Below are positions 15,112 to 23,220 of a stretch of 33,826 bases of DNA, one piece after another. This stretch comes from an uncultured Spartobacteria bacterium. Lineage in GTDB: Bacteria > Verrucomicrobiota > Verrucomicrobiia > Chthoniobacterales > UBA6821. Positions within the stretch are counted from its first letter, which is position 1, and each line of letters begins with the position of its first letter. The translations under genes and the position numbers were made by a program. Location of the stretch: assembly GCA_903823215.1 (NCBI GenBank), contig CAIJRY010000180.1:1-33826 (forward strand), in the 5' to 3' direction. A model generated the notes under the pieces. It saw only the letters and a program-made list of their open reading frames with translations, did not search any database and was not told the origin of the DNA.

Positions 15112-15678
15112 TTAATCCGCCAACGGATGACGGATATCCGGTAGCAGTGACTCGGCGGACACCTCCACCTCCCGATCCTGACCGAGCAGGCTGAGAAGAA
15201 TTGCGACCCGATCACGCGCCGGCAGGATGCGCGTAACCAGTGCACGCACCCCAAGAAATGGCCCCTCGATCACCTTGACCTCCTCGCCTTCCCTGATTTC
15301 GGAAGCTATCTCCACGATCTCTCCGTCAGCCACATGCAATCTAAGGTCGGCTATGATGGACTCGTCGAGCACGCAGGGTCTGCCACCGAAACTGAGCGTC
15401 TTTGCCACGCCACTGATCGCGGCAATATGCCTATAAAGTTGGGGATAGACAAACCGCGCAAAGAGATAGCCCGGAAACATCGCTTCCTGTACCCAGGCGA
15501 CTCCGGTCGATCGAGCCCTCTTGAATCGGATCTTGGGGCAGAAAACTTCCAGCCCCAGTTCGTGCCGCAGTAAGCGGGTAGCGATTCCCTCCTGTTTGGG
15601 CTTTGCCCTCACACAATACCAGAGCAACTTCTCGGAAAAGAGGGTTTCTGGTTCGGGAATCGAAAGGCTGCCGGACAT
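15112..15678 (-). CDS. NusG/RfaH-like transcription elongation factor
   Basis: 188 residues from ATG 15678; the frame is open to a GTG at 15723. An NGN domain spans about 16-110: LLWYCVRAKPKQEGIATRLL, then EAMFPGYLFARF, the MFPGY(L/V)F core of NusG proteins. A KOW-type C-terminal domain follows: IREGEEVKVIEGPFLGVRALV. The context (no secE or rplK) and divergent sequence indicate a specialised paralogue like RfaH/UpxY rather than housekeeping NusG. Such factors suppress termination in long envelope-polysaccharide operons. Its own target is not evident here, although an LPS-type phosphoesterase gene is divergent next door. Confidence 0.85.
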   Translation of the reverse strand: MSGSLSIPEPETLFSEKLLWYCVRAKPKQEGIATRLLRHELGLEVFCPKIRFKRARSTGVAWVQEAMFPGYLFARFVYPQLYRHIAAISGVAKTLSFGGRPCVLDESIIADLRLHVADGEIVEIASEIREGEEVKVIEGPFLGVRALVTRILPARDRVAILLSLLGQDREVEVSAESLLPDIRHPLAD

Positions 15679-15735
15679 CGTAAAATCGTGACACGGAGTA
15701 GCTGAGGAATCAACCCTCTCCACGGCATTTGGATT

Positions 15736-16665
15736 ATGACGAAATTGTCACAATCCAAGTGTTGGTTTGCAGGAAAAAACCTGTTTACACATGATCTTGT
15801 GCATGATGTAGCCACACACCACTACAGGAGCGTATGGATCTCCGATGTGCATCTCGGCACGCGGGGCAGTCAGGCGGAGGCTTTGCTTGGCTTTTTGAAG
15901 TTTTTTGATTGTGACACTCTCTATGTGGTCGGAGACCTCATCGACATCTGGGCGATGAAACGAGGGGTTTTCTGGAAGCAGGCCCATAGTGATGTTATTC
16001 AGAAAATTCTTCGCAAGGGACGCAAGGGCTCAACAATCATTTACATCCCCGGCAATCACGACGAGCGCATCACCGATTTCACCGGCACTTATGCAAATGT
16101 GCATATCCAATCCCGCGCCATCCACACCACTCTAAACGGCACCCGCCTTCTGGTGGTTCACGGCCACGAACTCGACACCGTGGTCCAGAATATGGGATGG
16201 CTGGCCCATGTGGGCGACATCGGCTACCAGCTGTTGCTGCATCTCAACACGCCCGTCAACTTCTGCCGCCGTCTCTTGGGGCATGGTCACTGGTCACTCA
16301 GTGCCTATGTGAAGAGCAGCGTGAAAAATGTGGTGAATTTCATCGGCAGCTTTGAAGAGTCGATGGTTCGATTTGCTTCCGACGAAGGGGCGCAGGGCAT
16401 CATCTGCGGGCACATTCACACCGCGGCAATCCGCAAAATCAAGGGCCTCGATTATTACAACACCGGCGACTGGGTTGAGAGCCGTACCGCCTTGGTAGAG
16501 GAAATGGACGGACAGCTGAAACTCCTTCAGTTTTCTGAAACAGGTGAGATTTTGCGCACCCTTGCCATCGCCGATACGCCTGATCAGCCGCCGCATGAAG
16601 CTGATCCGAACCCCGCGCCCGCTCTGGATTCCGAGGAATTCCCCGCTGAGGCAGTGACCGTCTGA
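15736..16665 (+). CDS. LpxH-like metallophosphoesterase
   Basis: 309 residues. The five calcineurin-type motifs are in order: D37-x-H39 (WISDVHLGTRG), GDLID at about 66-70, GNHDE at about 106-110, HGHE at about 142-145 and GHIHT near 237. The family (COG2908-like) is annotated as UDP-2,3-diacylglucosamine diphosphatase, which makes lipid X in lipid A synthesis at the inner membrane. The protein is longer than E. coli LpxH by about 70 residues, with an acidic Pro-rich tail. The specific substrate is therefore inferred rather than shown. The ATG at 15736 is 12 nt downstream of the divergent frame of the NusG-like gene. Confidence 0.78.
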   Translation: MTKLSQSKCWFAGKNLFTHDLVHDVATHHYRSVWISDVHLGTRGSQAEALLGFLKFFDCDTLYVVGDLIDIWAMKRGVFWKQAHSDVIQKILRKGRKGSTIIYIPGNHDERITDFTGTYANVHIQSRAIHTTLNGTRLLVVHGHELDTVVQNMGWLAHVGDIGYQLLLHLNTPVNFCRRLLGHGHWSLSAYVKSSVKNVVNFIGSFEESMVRFASDEGAQGIICGHIHTAAIRKIKGLDYYNTGDWVESRTALVEEMDGQLKLLQFSETGEILRTLAIADTPDQPPHEADPNPAPALDSEEFPAEAVTV

Positions 16666-16700
16666 TTCTTTTATCGGTAAAAAAACTGGCGGGTTTGCTC

Positions 16701-16716
16701 TTTCCTCATTAGGAAA
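16701..16716 (+). promoter_or_regulatory. Small stem-loop before panD
   Basis: TTTCCT, loop CATT, AGGAAA: a perfect 6-bp stem ending 12 nt before the panD ATG. The AGGAAAAGGGG that includes its 3' arm is the only purine-rich stretch available for ribosome binding, so folding may affect panD translation. Confidence 0.35.
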
Positions 16717-16728
16717 AGGGGCTGTTCG

Positions 16729-17082
16729 ATGACCATCTGCCTGCTCAAATCCAAAATCCATCGCGCCGTGGTGACCGGCGCCTCAGTGGATTACGAAGGA
16801 AGTCTCACTATAGCCTCCGATCTTGCCGAACGCGTCGGACTCCTTCCTTACGAAAAAATTCTTGTGGGCAATATGGGAAACGGGGAACGCTTCGAGACCT
16901 ATGTGATCTATGGACCGCATGGCTCCGGAGTGATTGAACTCAACGGCGCCACCGCTCACCTGGGTAAAATTGGCGACCGCCTCACGATCATGTCGTATGC
17001 TTGGGTTGATGCAGACGAGGCCAGGCGGCACAAGCCGTCGGTCATCGTGCTTGACGAAAAAAACCAGATTAAACGGGCATAG
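16729..17082 (+). CDS. panD: Aspartate 1-decarboxylase proenzyme
   Basis: 117 residues. PanD makes beta-alanine for pantothenate and CoA. The self-cleavage site G24-S25 is present (DYEGSLTI), where Ser becomes the pyruvoyl group. K9, H11, R54, T57 and Y58 (ERFETYVI) match the residues known around the active site of the E. coli enzyme. GPHGSGVIELNGATAHLGKIGD is the usual C-terminal core. Length matches the family (about 115-130). It is a single gene; no panB or panC is nearby. Confidence 0.97.
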   Translation: MTICLLKSKIHRAVVTGASVDYEGSLTIASDLAERVGLLPYEKILVGNMGNGERFETYVIYGPHGSGVIELNGATAHLGKIGDRLTIMSYAWVDADEARRHKPSVIVLDEKNQIKRA

Positions 17083-17109
17083 GAAAAACCGGTCGTTGGG
17101 AGATAATCG

Positions 17110-18363
17110 CTAGGCGACGGGATCTGATGTCACTGGCTTCACAAGGGGAAATCTGCGGATCAGAAACACCCCGCAACCGCAGAAAATACCGCTTAGGGTG
17201 ACGCTTGCACCCACGCCGATCTGATCGGCCACCCATCCCGAGATCCAGCTTCCAATCGCAAGCGATCCCTGAAATGTCAGGAGGTAAAAGGAGATCGTTC
17301 TGCCCCGCACCCAATCCGGTGAGCACGCCTGCACCGAGACATTGTGATTTACGGCCACCACGATCCATGAAAGTCCGGCAACGAACATGGCGGAGGCAAC
17401 GAGAACGGTGCTCCGTCCCTGCCCCACGACAACCACGCAGGAGGCAAAAATCAGGAGTGCCACAGCCACGGTTCTATCAATTGGAAACCGCCCGCGAATC
17501 AGTGGAATAAATAGGGCTCCGATGGTGGAGCCGATGCCGAATGAACTCAGGAGCAATCCATAGCCGGAGGCCCCTGTGCCAAGATGATCCCTTGCAATCA
17601 CGGGAAGCAGCGCCCAGACCCCCGATCCAGTGAGCATGAAAAATGCGCATCGAAGGAGTATCCCACAGATCAGCGGAGAGCCGCGCAGAAATCGCCATCC
17701 CTCACCGAGTGATATCATGACTGCTTTAGGCGTCGCTTTTTTTTCGGGGGTGGGAACTAGATGTGCCGGCACGCGCCAGAGCCCTGCCAAGACGGCAAAA
17801 AAGGAAACGGCATTCATCGCAAAGACTGCTGCTGCACCGACACTTGCCACCAGAAAACCGCCTATGGCAGGACCGACGGATCGGGCAAGATTGAAGCTGA
17901 TACTATTGAGAGAAACGGCGGCGGCCATCTTGTCCCGAGTCACCAGATCCTGCAAAAGAGTCTGCCATCCCGGGAGATGAACTGCCGATCCCATGCCCAG
18001 CAGCAGGAGCAGCGTGAGCAATTGCCACGGTCGCAGATGACCGTTCCAGGCCATCACGGCCATGAGCGCAGCCATGGCCATCATCCAGAGTTGGGCAAAG
18101 ACCAGCAGCCTTCGGCGATTCACAAGATCGGTCAGAGCACCTCCCGCCATGCCAAAGAGGAAAGCAGGCAGACTTGCCGCCGTCTGCACCAGACCGATCA
18201 GCAAGGGGGAGGTTGTGAGCGTGGTCATCAGCCACGCCGCGGCAGCCGAGTGCATGATCGTCCCGAGGTTGGAAAGAAAATTGGCGATCCAGAGATCCCT
18301 GAAAGCCGGTTGCATCAAGGGAGCCAATCCGGAAAATCGATCGGAACTCTTTGGCGCACGCAT
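17110..18363 (-). CDS. MFS transporter (EntS/MFS_3-like)
   Basis: 417 residues with about 12 hydrophobic segments. The first cytoplasmic loop contains GGALTDLVNRRRLL, the MFS A-motif variant (G-x-L-x-D-x-x-x-R-R). LNSISFNLARSVGPAIGGFLV and VRGRTISFYLLTFQGSLAIGSWISG resemble the enterobactin-exporter-like MFS_3 group. This suggests proton-driven export of a small molecule; the substrate cannot be inferred. It converges with panD (27 nt). Confidence 0.88.
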   Translation of the reverse strand: MRAPKSSDRFSGLAPLMQPAFRDLWIANFLSNLGTIMHSAAAAWLMTTLTTSPLLIGLVQTAASLPAFLFGMAGGALTDLVNRRRLLVFAQLWMMAMAALMAVMAWNGHLRPWQLLTLLLLLGMGSAVHLPGWQTLLQDLVTRDKMAAAVSLNSISFNLARSVGPAIGGFLVASVGAAAVFAMNAVSFFAVLAGLWRVPAHLVPTPEKKATPKAVMISLGEGWRFLRGSPLICGILLRCAFFMLTGSGVWALLPVIARDHLGTGASGYGLLLSSFGIGSTIGALFIPLIRGRFPIDRTVAVALLIFASCVVVVGQGRSTVLVASAMFVAGLSWIVVAVNHNVSVQACSPDWVRGRTISFYLLTFQGSLAIGSWISGWVADQIGVGASVTLSGIFCGCGVFLIRRFPLVKPVTSDPVA

Positions 18364-18429
18364 CTGATTACCTTCTCATGGCCACTTGCCCCCGCCCAGC
18401 GAGAAGAAATTTAGATGATCAGGCTCTGC

Positions 18430-18474
18430 TACCAATGACAGGAAGAATGGTCTGAATCCTGATTGTGATTGGTA
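18430..18474 (-). terminator. Nested stem-loop abutting the stop of the small membrane-protein gene
   Basis: TACCAAT (18430-18436) pairs with ATTGGTA (18468-18474), with an inner CAGGA / TCCTG pair. The structure ends directly at the stop codon of the 18475-18900 gene and lies ahead of the MFS gene. No T run is present. Confidence 0.4.
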
Positions 18475-18900
18475 TTATTTCAACGCATGAGCACCAAGGC
18501 TGGTAATGACTCCCAGGACGACCACCCACGGCAGGACACCCAGCGAGATAGCAAGCTGGATACGGCGTGGTGACTCTCCGAGCGCCAAAGCAACTGCTGC
18601 CGTCGCCTGCGGACCGATCGTCACGGGTGCGATCGCCCCGAGTCCCCAGAGCCCATAACGATGCCAGACCCGCCAGAAAAGCTTGGTCGGATCAGGCTTT
18701 GGATCAATTTTCAACTTTGCCAAAAGCCATGCCCGCATAGGAGTTCCAGCCAGCAGAACCACCAGCCCACCCGCTGAATAACCACCCCATGCAGCAACCG
18801 CAGCCATCCAGAGCGGCACATGGGCCGCCACACCTGCGGGGATCGCGCTGATGAAATAGAGGAATCCCAGCGCGAACGATTCTAATAATCCAAGTGCCAC
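18475..18900 (-). CDS. Small multi-pass membrane protein (Sm_multidrug_ex-like)
   Basis: 141 residues with about four hydrophobic segments. The segment FWRVWHRYGLWGLGAIAPVTIGPQATAAVALALGESPRR, with its Gly-Pro re-entrant look, resembles the small multidrug export/DedA-like family. Function is not established for that family. It starts 3 nt after the stop of the carbonic anhydrase gene and is therefore probably co-transcribed with it, making a link to CO2, bicarbonate or pH handling possible but speculative. Confidence 0.6.
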   Translation of the reverse strand: MALGLLESFALGFLYFISAIPAGVAAHVPLWMAAVAAWGGYSAGGLVVLLAGTPMRAWLLAKLKIDPKPDPTKLFWRVWHRYGLWGLGAIAPVTIGPQATAAVALALGESPRRIQLAISLGVLPWVVVLGVITSLGAHALK

Positions 18901-18903
18901 AAA

Positions 18904-19635
18904 TCAGAGCCAGGTCACACGCCCCGTCCCGACATGATAGATCGCACCAACGATTTTGAGTTTTCCTTCATGGAGGAGCTTGCCCAGGACAGGACTTGAT
19001 TCCAGACGCAGGATCTCCCCGTACACCTGTTCACGCGTTGCAGCGTCTAGAAGGGCTGATCCATCAGCATGAGGCTGAATGCGTTCAGCCCGCTTGACTG
19101 CGGGACGGATCTGCGCCACCAGATGGGGAAGTGATCCAGGGAGAGGCTTGTTGGCAATCGCCGCTTTCATTGCCCCGCAACCCGTGTGACCCAGCACCAC
19201 AATGGCAGGAACTCCAAGCACGGCCGATCCATATTCCAAACTCGCTTCATCATTCACGCTGGAAGCCACACCCGCCACGCGGCAGACAAAGATCTCACCG
19301 ATTCCCGCATCGAAAATCACCTCGGGAGGGGTGCGGCTATCGGCACAGCCGATGACGGATGCAAATGGATATTGGCTCTTGGCTGTTGCCTCCACGCGCT
19401 GAAGGGCATCGGAATGATGTTTTGAATCAGCGTTCAAAAAACGGGCATTCCCCACCTTCATTGCTGCTAAGGCTGCATCCGGCGTGGCGCGGCGAGGGTC
19501 GTTGTTGCCAGCAATCGCCGCAGATTTCACAGCTCCTGACGGACTGCAGGAATGATGCACGCAGGCGGGTGTCATCGAGGTGACGAGCAGCGCAGCTCCC
19601 AGAAATAAGGGACGAGGAAGGAATGAGGAGGTCAT
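18904..19635 (-). CDS. Exported beta-class carbonic anhydrase
   Basis: 243 residues. Zinc ligands are C97 with D99-R101 (GCADSRTPPE), H150 and C153 (LGHTGCGAMKAA), the canonical beta-CA set. The N-terminus is a signal sequence (FLGAALLVTSMTPAC, Cys 25), so the enzyme should work in the periplasm and may be lipid-anchored, though TPAC is a weak lipobox. Most beta-CAs are cytoplasmic. The C-terminus is GKLKIVGAIYHVGTGRV, as in the family. It is the first gene of a two-gene unit with the small membrane protein. Confidence 0.93.
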   Translation of the reverse strand: MTSSFLPRPLFLGAALLVTSMTPACVHHSCSPSGAVKSAAIAGNNDPRRATPDAALAAMKVGNARFLNADSKHHSDALQRVEATAKSQYPFASVIGCADSRTPPEVIFDAGIGEIFVCRVAGVASSVNDEASLEYGSAVLGVPAIVVLGHTGCGAMKAAIANKPLPGSLPHLVAQIRPAVKRAERIQPHADGSALLDAATREQVYGEILRLESSPVLGKLLHEGKLKIVGAIYHVGTGRVTWL

Positions 19636-19832
19636 GGGTGATTGAGTTCACTGGGCAATACCACCTTCTCCGGGGTATGACCAGCCGCAGATTGCCTCTT
19701 ACTTGGCCTGAGTGGAAGAGTGCCTGATGGTTGACTAGGGCAGCAGGTATATGGTTTTCATGGAAACTTCCTTTGCAAAGCAATGGTGCCTTTGGTGGCA
19801 TCAAGTTTTTCTTCTCTCACTGATTTCTTCAG

Positions 19833-20801
19833 ATGCCGCTCATCGCCTCCTCTTCTTTCAAACCACCTCCGGGATTGGCGAATGGACACTTGCAGACGAT
19901 CCTTCCGGTGCTCTTCCGCCGCGTTGCCCCGATTACTCGGGAACGGGAGAGGATCGAGACACCTGACGGTGACTTTCTCGATCTTGATTGGAACCGTGCG
20001 ACCCGCTCAGAACGCTTGCTCATTATCACCCATGGATTGGAAGGAAGCAGTGTCAATGCCTCCGTGCAGGGTATGGCCGCCACCTTCCATCGGTTGGGAT
20101 GGGACACTCTTGCCTGGAACCTGCGCGGGTGCAGCGGTGAGCCGAACCGACTGCTCCGCACCTACCACAGCGGAGCCCGCGAAGATCTGGAGAGGGTCAT
20201 CGACCATGCGGGGCACGGCTATCATGAGATTGCCCTCATCGGTTTTAGTATCGGCGGTAACTTAACCCTCAAGTATCTCGGTGATCTCGGCTCCGCGATC
20301 AACCCACGCATCACGGGAGCAGTGGTCTTCTCGGTGCCCTGTGATCTGGCCTCAAGCGCCCGAGCGTTAGAAAAACCCGCCAACCGTATTTACATGAATC
20401 ACTTCCTGCGCGACCTCCGCCGCAAAATCCGGGCAAAGGCGACTGAGTTCCCCGGTGCGGTGCCAACCGCGAAATTGAAACGGATGCGCACCTTTCGTGA
20501 ATTTGACGGCACCTACACCGCTCCTCTCAATGGCTTCCTCAGTGCGGAGGATTACTGGGCACGGGCCAGCAGCAAACCCTCTCTTATCGGGATCACCGTT
20601 CCAACCCTGATGATCACCGCTCTGAACGATCCCTTCCTCGGCCCCGAGTGCTATCCCACGGAAATTGCCGAATTCCATCCCCACCTCCATCTCGAAACTC
20701 CCTCAAGCGGCGGACATCTCGGATTTTTAAGCTTGGGCTCCGAATTTTGGTCCGAACGAAGAGCCACGGAATTTTTGAGTCATACTGTTGAAGAGTGTTA
20801 G
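19833..20801 (+). CDS. Alpha/beta hydrolase, YheT family
   Basis: 322 residues. The family opening FKPPPGLANGHLQTILPVLFRR is intact. The nucleophile elbow is GFSIGGN with S139, and the acid and base are likely D266 (ITALNDPFLG) and H295 (SSGGHLGFL). THGLEGSS is the oxyanion-side motif. YheT-like proteins (UPF0017) are esterases of unclear natural substrate. The start follows from the motif near the N-terminus. It is divergent from the carbonic anhydrase gene across 197 nt in which no gene is seen. Confidence 0.9.
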   Translation: MPLIASSSFKPPPGLANGHLQTILPVLFRRVAPITRERERIETPDGDFLDLDWNRATRSERLLIITHGLEGSSVNASVQGMAATFHRLGWDTLAWNLRGCSGEPNRLLRTYHSGAREDLERVIDHAGHGYHEIALIGFSIGGNLTLKYLGDLGSAINPRITGAVVFSVPCDLASSARALEKPANRIYMNHFLRDLRRKIRAKATEFPGAVPTAKLKRMRTFREFDGTYTAPLNGFLSAEDYWARASSKPSLIGITVPTLMITALNDPFLGPECYPTEIAEFHPHLHLETPSSGGHLGFLSLGSEFWSERRATEFLSHTVEEC

Positions 20802-20885
20802 TCTATGATCCGTCTGGAGAGGGCCATTCGAAGCGTCACCCTTTCAGGCAGAGATGCTCGGGAACGATCGAGGCAATGACCAAGC

Positions 20886-22181
20886 TTACAACAAAAGAAG
20901 AGCTGGAGCTTCTAGCAGCTTCCGCAACGCTGCCATATACTCTGCAGCCACCGCCCCATCCACGACGCGGTGATCGCCGCTGATCGTAATGGTCATCCGC
21001 TGGCCGATCTCGATGGCATCACCGTTGACCACAGGCTTCTTGACGATGGCTCCGATGGCTAAGATTGCCGCCTGAGGAGGGTTCACGATGGCAAAGAATT
21101 GCTCGACACCATAGGCTCCGAGGTTGGAGACGGTGATCGTCCCTCCGGCGTATTCCTCGGGCTTGAGTTTCTTGTCACGGGCGCGTGTAGCCAGATCTTT
21201 GACCGCGGCACTGATCTCCGCGAGGGAGAGATTCTGGGCATCACGGATGACAGGCGTGACGAGTCCGTCTTCGACGGCAATGGCAACCGATAGGTTGACG
21301 CTGCCATACTGGACGATGCCATCGCCTGCAAAGGAGGCATTAACTTTGGGCTTCTCCATGGCGGCTCGGGCCACGGCTGCAAGAGCGATGTCGTTGAAGG
21401 TGATCTTGAGACCCTTTTCTGCATTCGCCTCGTTGTATTCCTTGCGGAAGGCCATCATTGGGGCTGCATTGATCTCAATGGAGAGGTAGAAATGCGGGAT
21501 CTGGGTTTTGCTCGCCAACAACCGCTCGGCAATGACGCGGCGCATCCCGCTGAGTGGAATCTTGGTCTCGGGCATTCCGGCAATCGGTGTCGGCAGAATG
21601 GTGGCAACAGGAGATACAGAACCTCCCACAACGGGCGCGTTTGCGCCTCCTCCAACAGGTGCATTCTCGACATCAAAGGCGATGACGCGACCGCCGGGAC
21701 CCGTTCCTTTGACGGTGGCAAGATTAACGCCCCGCGAAGCGGCAATCTTTCGGGCAAGCGGTGAGGACTTCACACGCACTCCGGGTGTGGCGACAACTCC
21801 TGCTTGGGCTGCCGCAGCGGCGCGGGCTCTAGGTGTTAGAGGACGGCCCGAGGAGACGGTGGGACGAGCGGAGGATGCAGCGGTCTCGCTGGCGGCAGGT
21901 GCAGCAGGAGCGGGTGTGGCCTTGGGACGATCACCCAGTTTTTCACCCTCTCCAAGGATAACTCCCAGCGGCGCGCCGACGATGACCTTGCCCCCTTCTT
22001 CAACGAATATGTCGGCCAAGATGCCCTCTTCAAAGGCTTCCATTTCCATCGTGGCCTTGTCTGTCTCGACTTCGGCAAGAATGTCTCCGACTTCGATTTT
22101 ATCACCCTTTTTCTTGCACCAGCGCAGGAGGGTTCCCTCCGTCATGGTGTCGCTCAGTTTGGGCATCGTGATCTCTGGCAT
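20886..22181 (-). CDS. pdhC: Pyruvate dehydrogenase E2 (dihydrolipoyl acetyltransferase)
   Basis: 431 residues. The lipoyl domain has K42 in VETDKATMEMEAFEEG. An Ala/Pro/Thr-rich linker precedes the E1/E3-binding domain (SSPLARKIAASRGVNLATV... GPGGRVIAFDVE, about 135-170). The catalytic acetyltransferase domain ends with SGDHRVVDGAVAAEYM (H404, D408). It transfers the acetyl group to CoA. Only one lipoyl domain is present. It starts 32 nt after the E1-beta stop and is the third gene of pdhABC. The linker is unusually rich in Arg/Ala/Val compared with the rest. Confidence 0.95.
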   Translation of the reverse strand: MPEITMPKLSDTMTEGTLLRWCKKKGDKIEVGDILAEVETDKATMEMEAFEEGILADIFVEEGGKVIVGAPLGVILGEGEKLGDRPKATPAPAAPAASETAASSARPTVSSGRPLTPRARAAAAAQAGVVATPGVRVKSSPLARKIAASRGVNLATVKGTGPGGRVIAFDVENAPVGGGANAPVVGGSVSPVATILPTPIAGMPETKIPLSGMRRVIAERLLASKTQIPHFYLSIEINAAPMMAFRKEYNEANAEKGLKITFNDIALAAVARAAMEKPKVNASFAGDGIVQYGSVNLSVAIAVEDGLVTPVIRDAQNLSLAEISAAVKDLATRARDKKLKPEEYAGGTITVSNLGAYGVEQFFAIVNPPQAAILAIGAIVKKPVVNGDAIEIGQRMTITISGDHRVVDGAVAAEYMAALRKLLEAPALLLL

Positions 22182-22213
22182 TGTCGTAAGCGGTAAAGGG
22201 TTAAAAAAGGTTG

Positions 22214-23188
22214 TTAAAAGCTGGAAAGAACTTTGGCGACGACCGCCTGGGCATCGGGAAGTTGAAGCTTCTCAAGAGGCATGCTGTAGATGGCCGGTGC
22301 ATCGAGGGCCGTGACGCGCAGGACAGGGGCGTCAAGATCATCAAAGGCATGCTCCGCCAGCAGTGCTGCGATCTGAGAGCTGACGCCGCAGAAGGGCTTG
22401 TTCTCATCGACCAGAACAGCGCGGTGGGTCTTGGCAACAGAATTCAGGATGGTCTCTTCATCAAGAGGGCGGATGGATCGAAGATCGACGACCTCGGCCT
22501 CAATACCATGTTCGGCAGCGAGAATCTCGGCTGCTGCAAGGCAGGTGAGTACCGCACGGCCATGGGCGATGATGGAGACATCAAGTCCCTCGCGCTTCAC
22601 ATCGGCAACGCCGAGCGGGATGGTGTAGGAACCATCCGGCACTTCGCCGAGTTCTCCATAAAGAAGCGTATTCTCCATGAAGCAGACGGTGTCGTTATCA
22701 CGGATGGAGGAGATCATGAGTCCCTTGGCATCATAAGGAGTGGCAGGACAGACGACCTTGAGTCCAGGTGTATTGGCGAGGAAGTTCTCCGGCGTATGCG
22801 AGTGGGTCGCGCCCACATTGGTGCCTCCGTTGGCAGGGCCGCGGATGACCATGGGGACATTGATGAGCCCTCCAGACATATAACGGATGCAGCCTGCATT
22901 GTTGATGATCTGATCAAGGCCGACATAGGCGAAACTCCAGAACATCATTTCGACAACGGGGCGCAGTCCCATCATTGCGGCACCGACGCCAAGCCCCAGA
23001 AAGGCCGCCTCGCTGATCGGCGTGTCAATGACCCGCCTCGATCCGAATCGTGCCCAGAGTCCTTCGGTGACCTTGTAGGCACCATTGTACTGGGCAACCT
23101 CCTCACCCATGAGAAAGACATTTTCATCCCGGGTGAGTTCCTCTGCGAACGCATCGTTGAGAGCCTGGCGGTAAGTGATGACGGGCAT
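22214..23188 (-). CDS. pdhB: Pyruvate dehydrogenase E1 component, beta subunit
   Basis: 324 residues from ATG 23188; the upstream frame to 23317 overlaps pdhA and lacks similarity. MPVITYRQALNDAFAEELTRDENVFLMGEEVA is the usual opening. GFWARFG-type and DTPISEAAFLGLGVGAAMMGLRPVVEMM motifs and the C-terminal VEVVDLRSIRPLDEETI are typical of the transketolase-like beta subunit. With the alpha subunit it forms the heterotetrameric thiamine-diphosphate decarboxylase. It is 32 nt from pdhA. Confidence 0.95.
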   Translation of the reverse strand: MPVITYRQALNDAFAEELTRDENVFLMGEEVAQYNGAYKVTEGLWARFGSRRVIDTPISEAAFLGLGVGAAMMGLRPVVEMMFWSFAYVGLDQIINNAGCIRYMSGGLINVPMVIRGPANGGTNVGATHSHTPENFLANTPGLKVVCPATPYDAKGLMISSIRDNDTVCFMENTLLYGELGEVPDGSYTIPLGVADVKREGLDVSIIAHGRAVLTCLAAAEILAAEHGIEAEVVDLRSIRPLDEETILNSVAKTHRAVLVDENKPFCGVSSQIAALLAEHAFDDLDAPVLRVTALDAPAIYSMPLEKLQLPDAQAVVAKVLSSF

Positions 23189-23220
23189 ACGGAAAATATG
23201 TGAGCGGTTTTGGCTGTAGG

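Noticed and set aside
21508-22314. 268-codon plus-strand frame
   Set aside because: Antisense to the lipoyl and linker part of pdhC; Pro/Ala/Ser-rich composition mirrors the linker.
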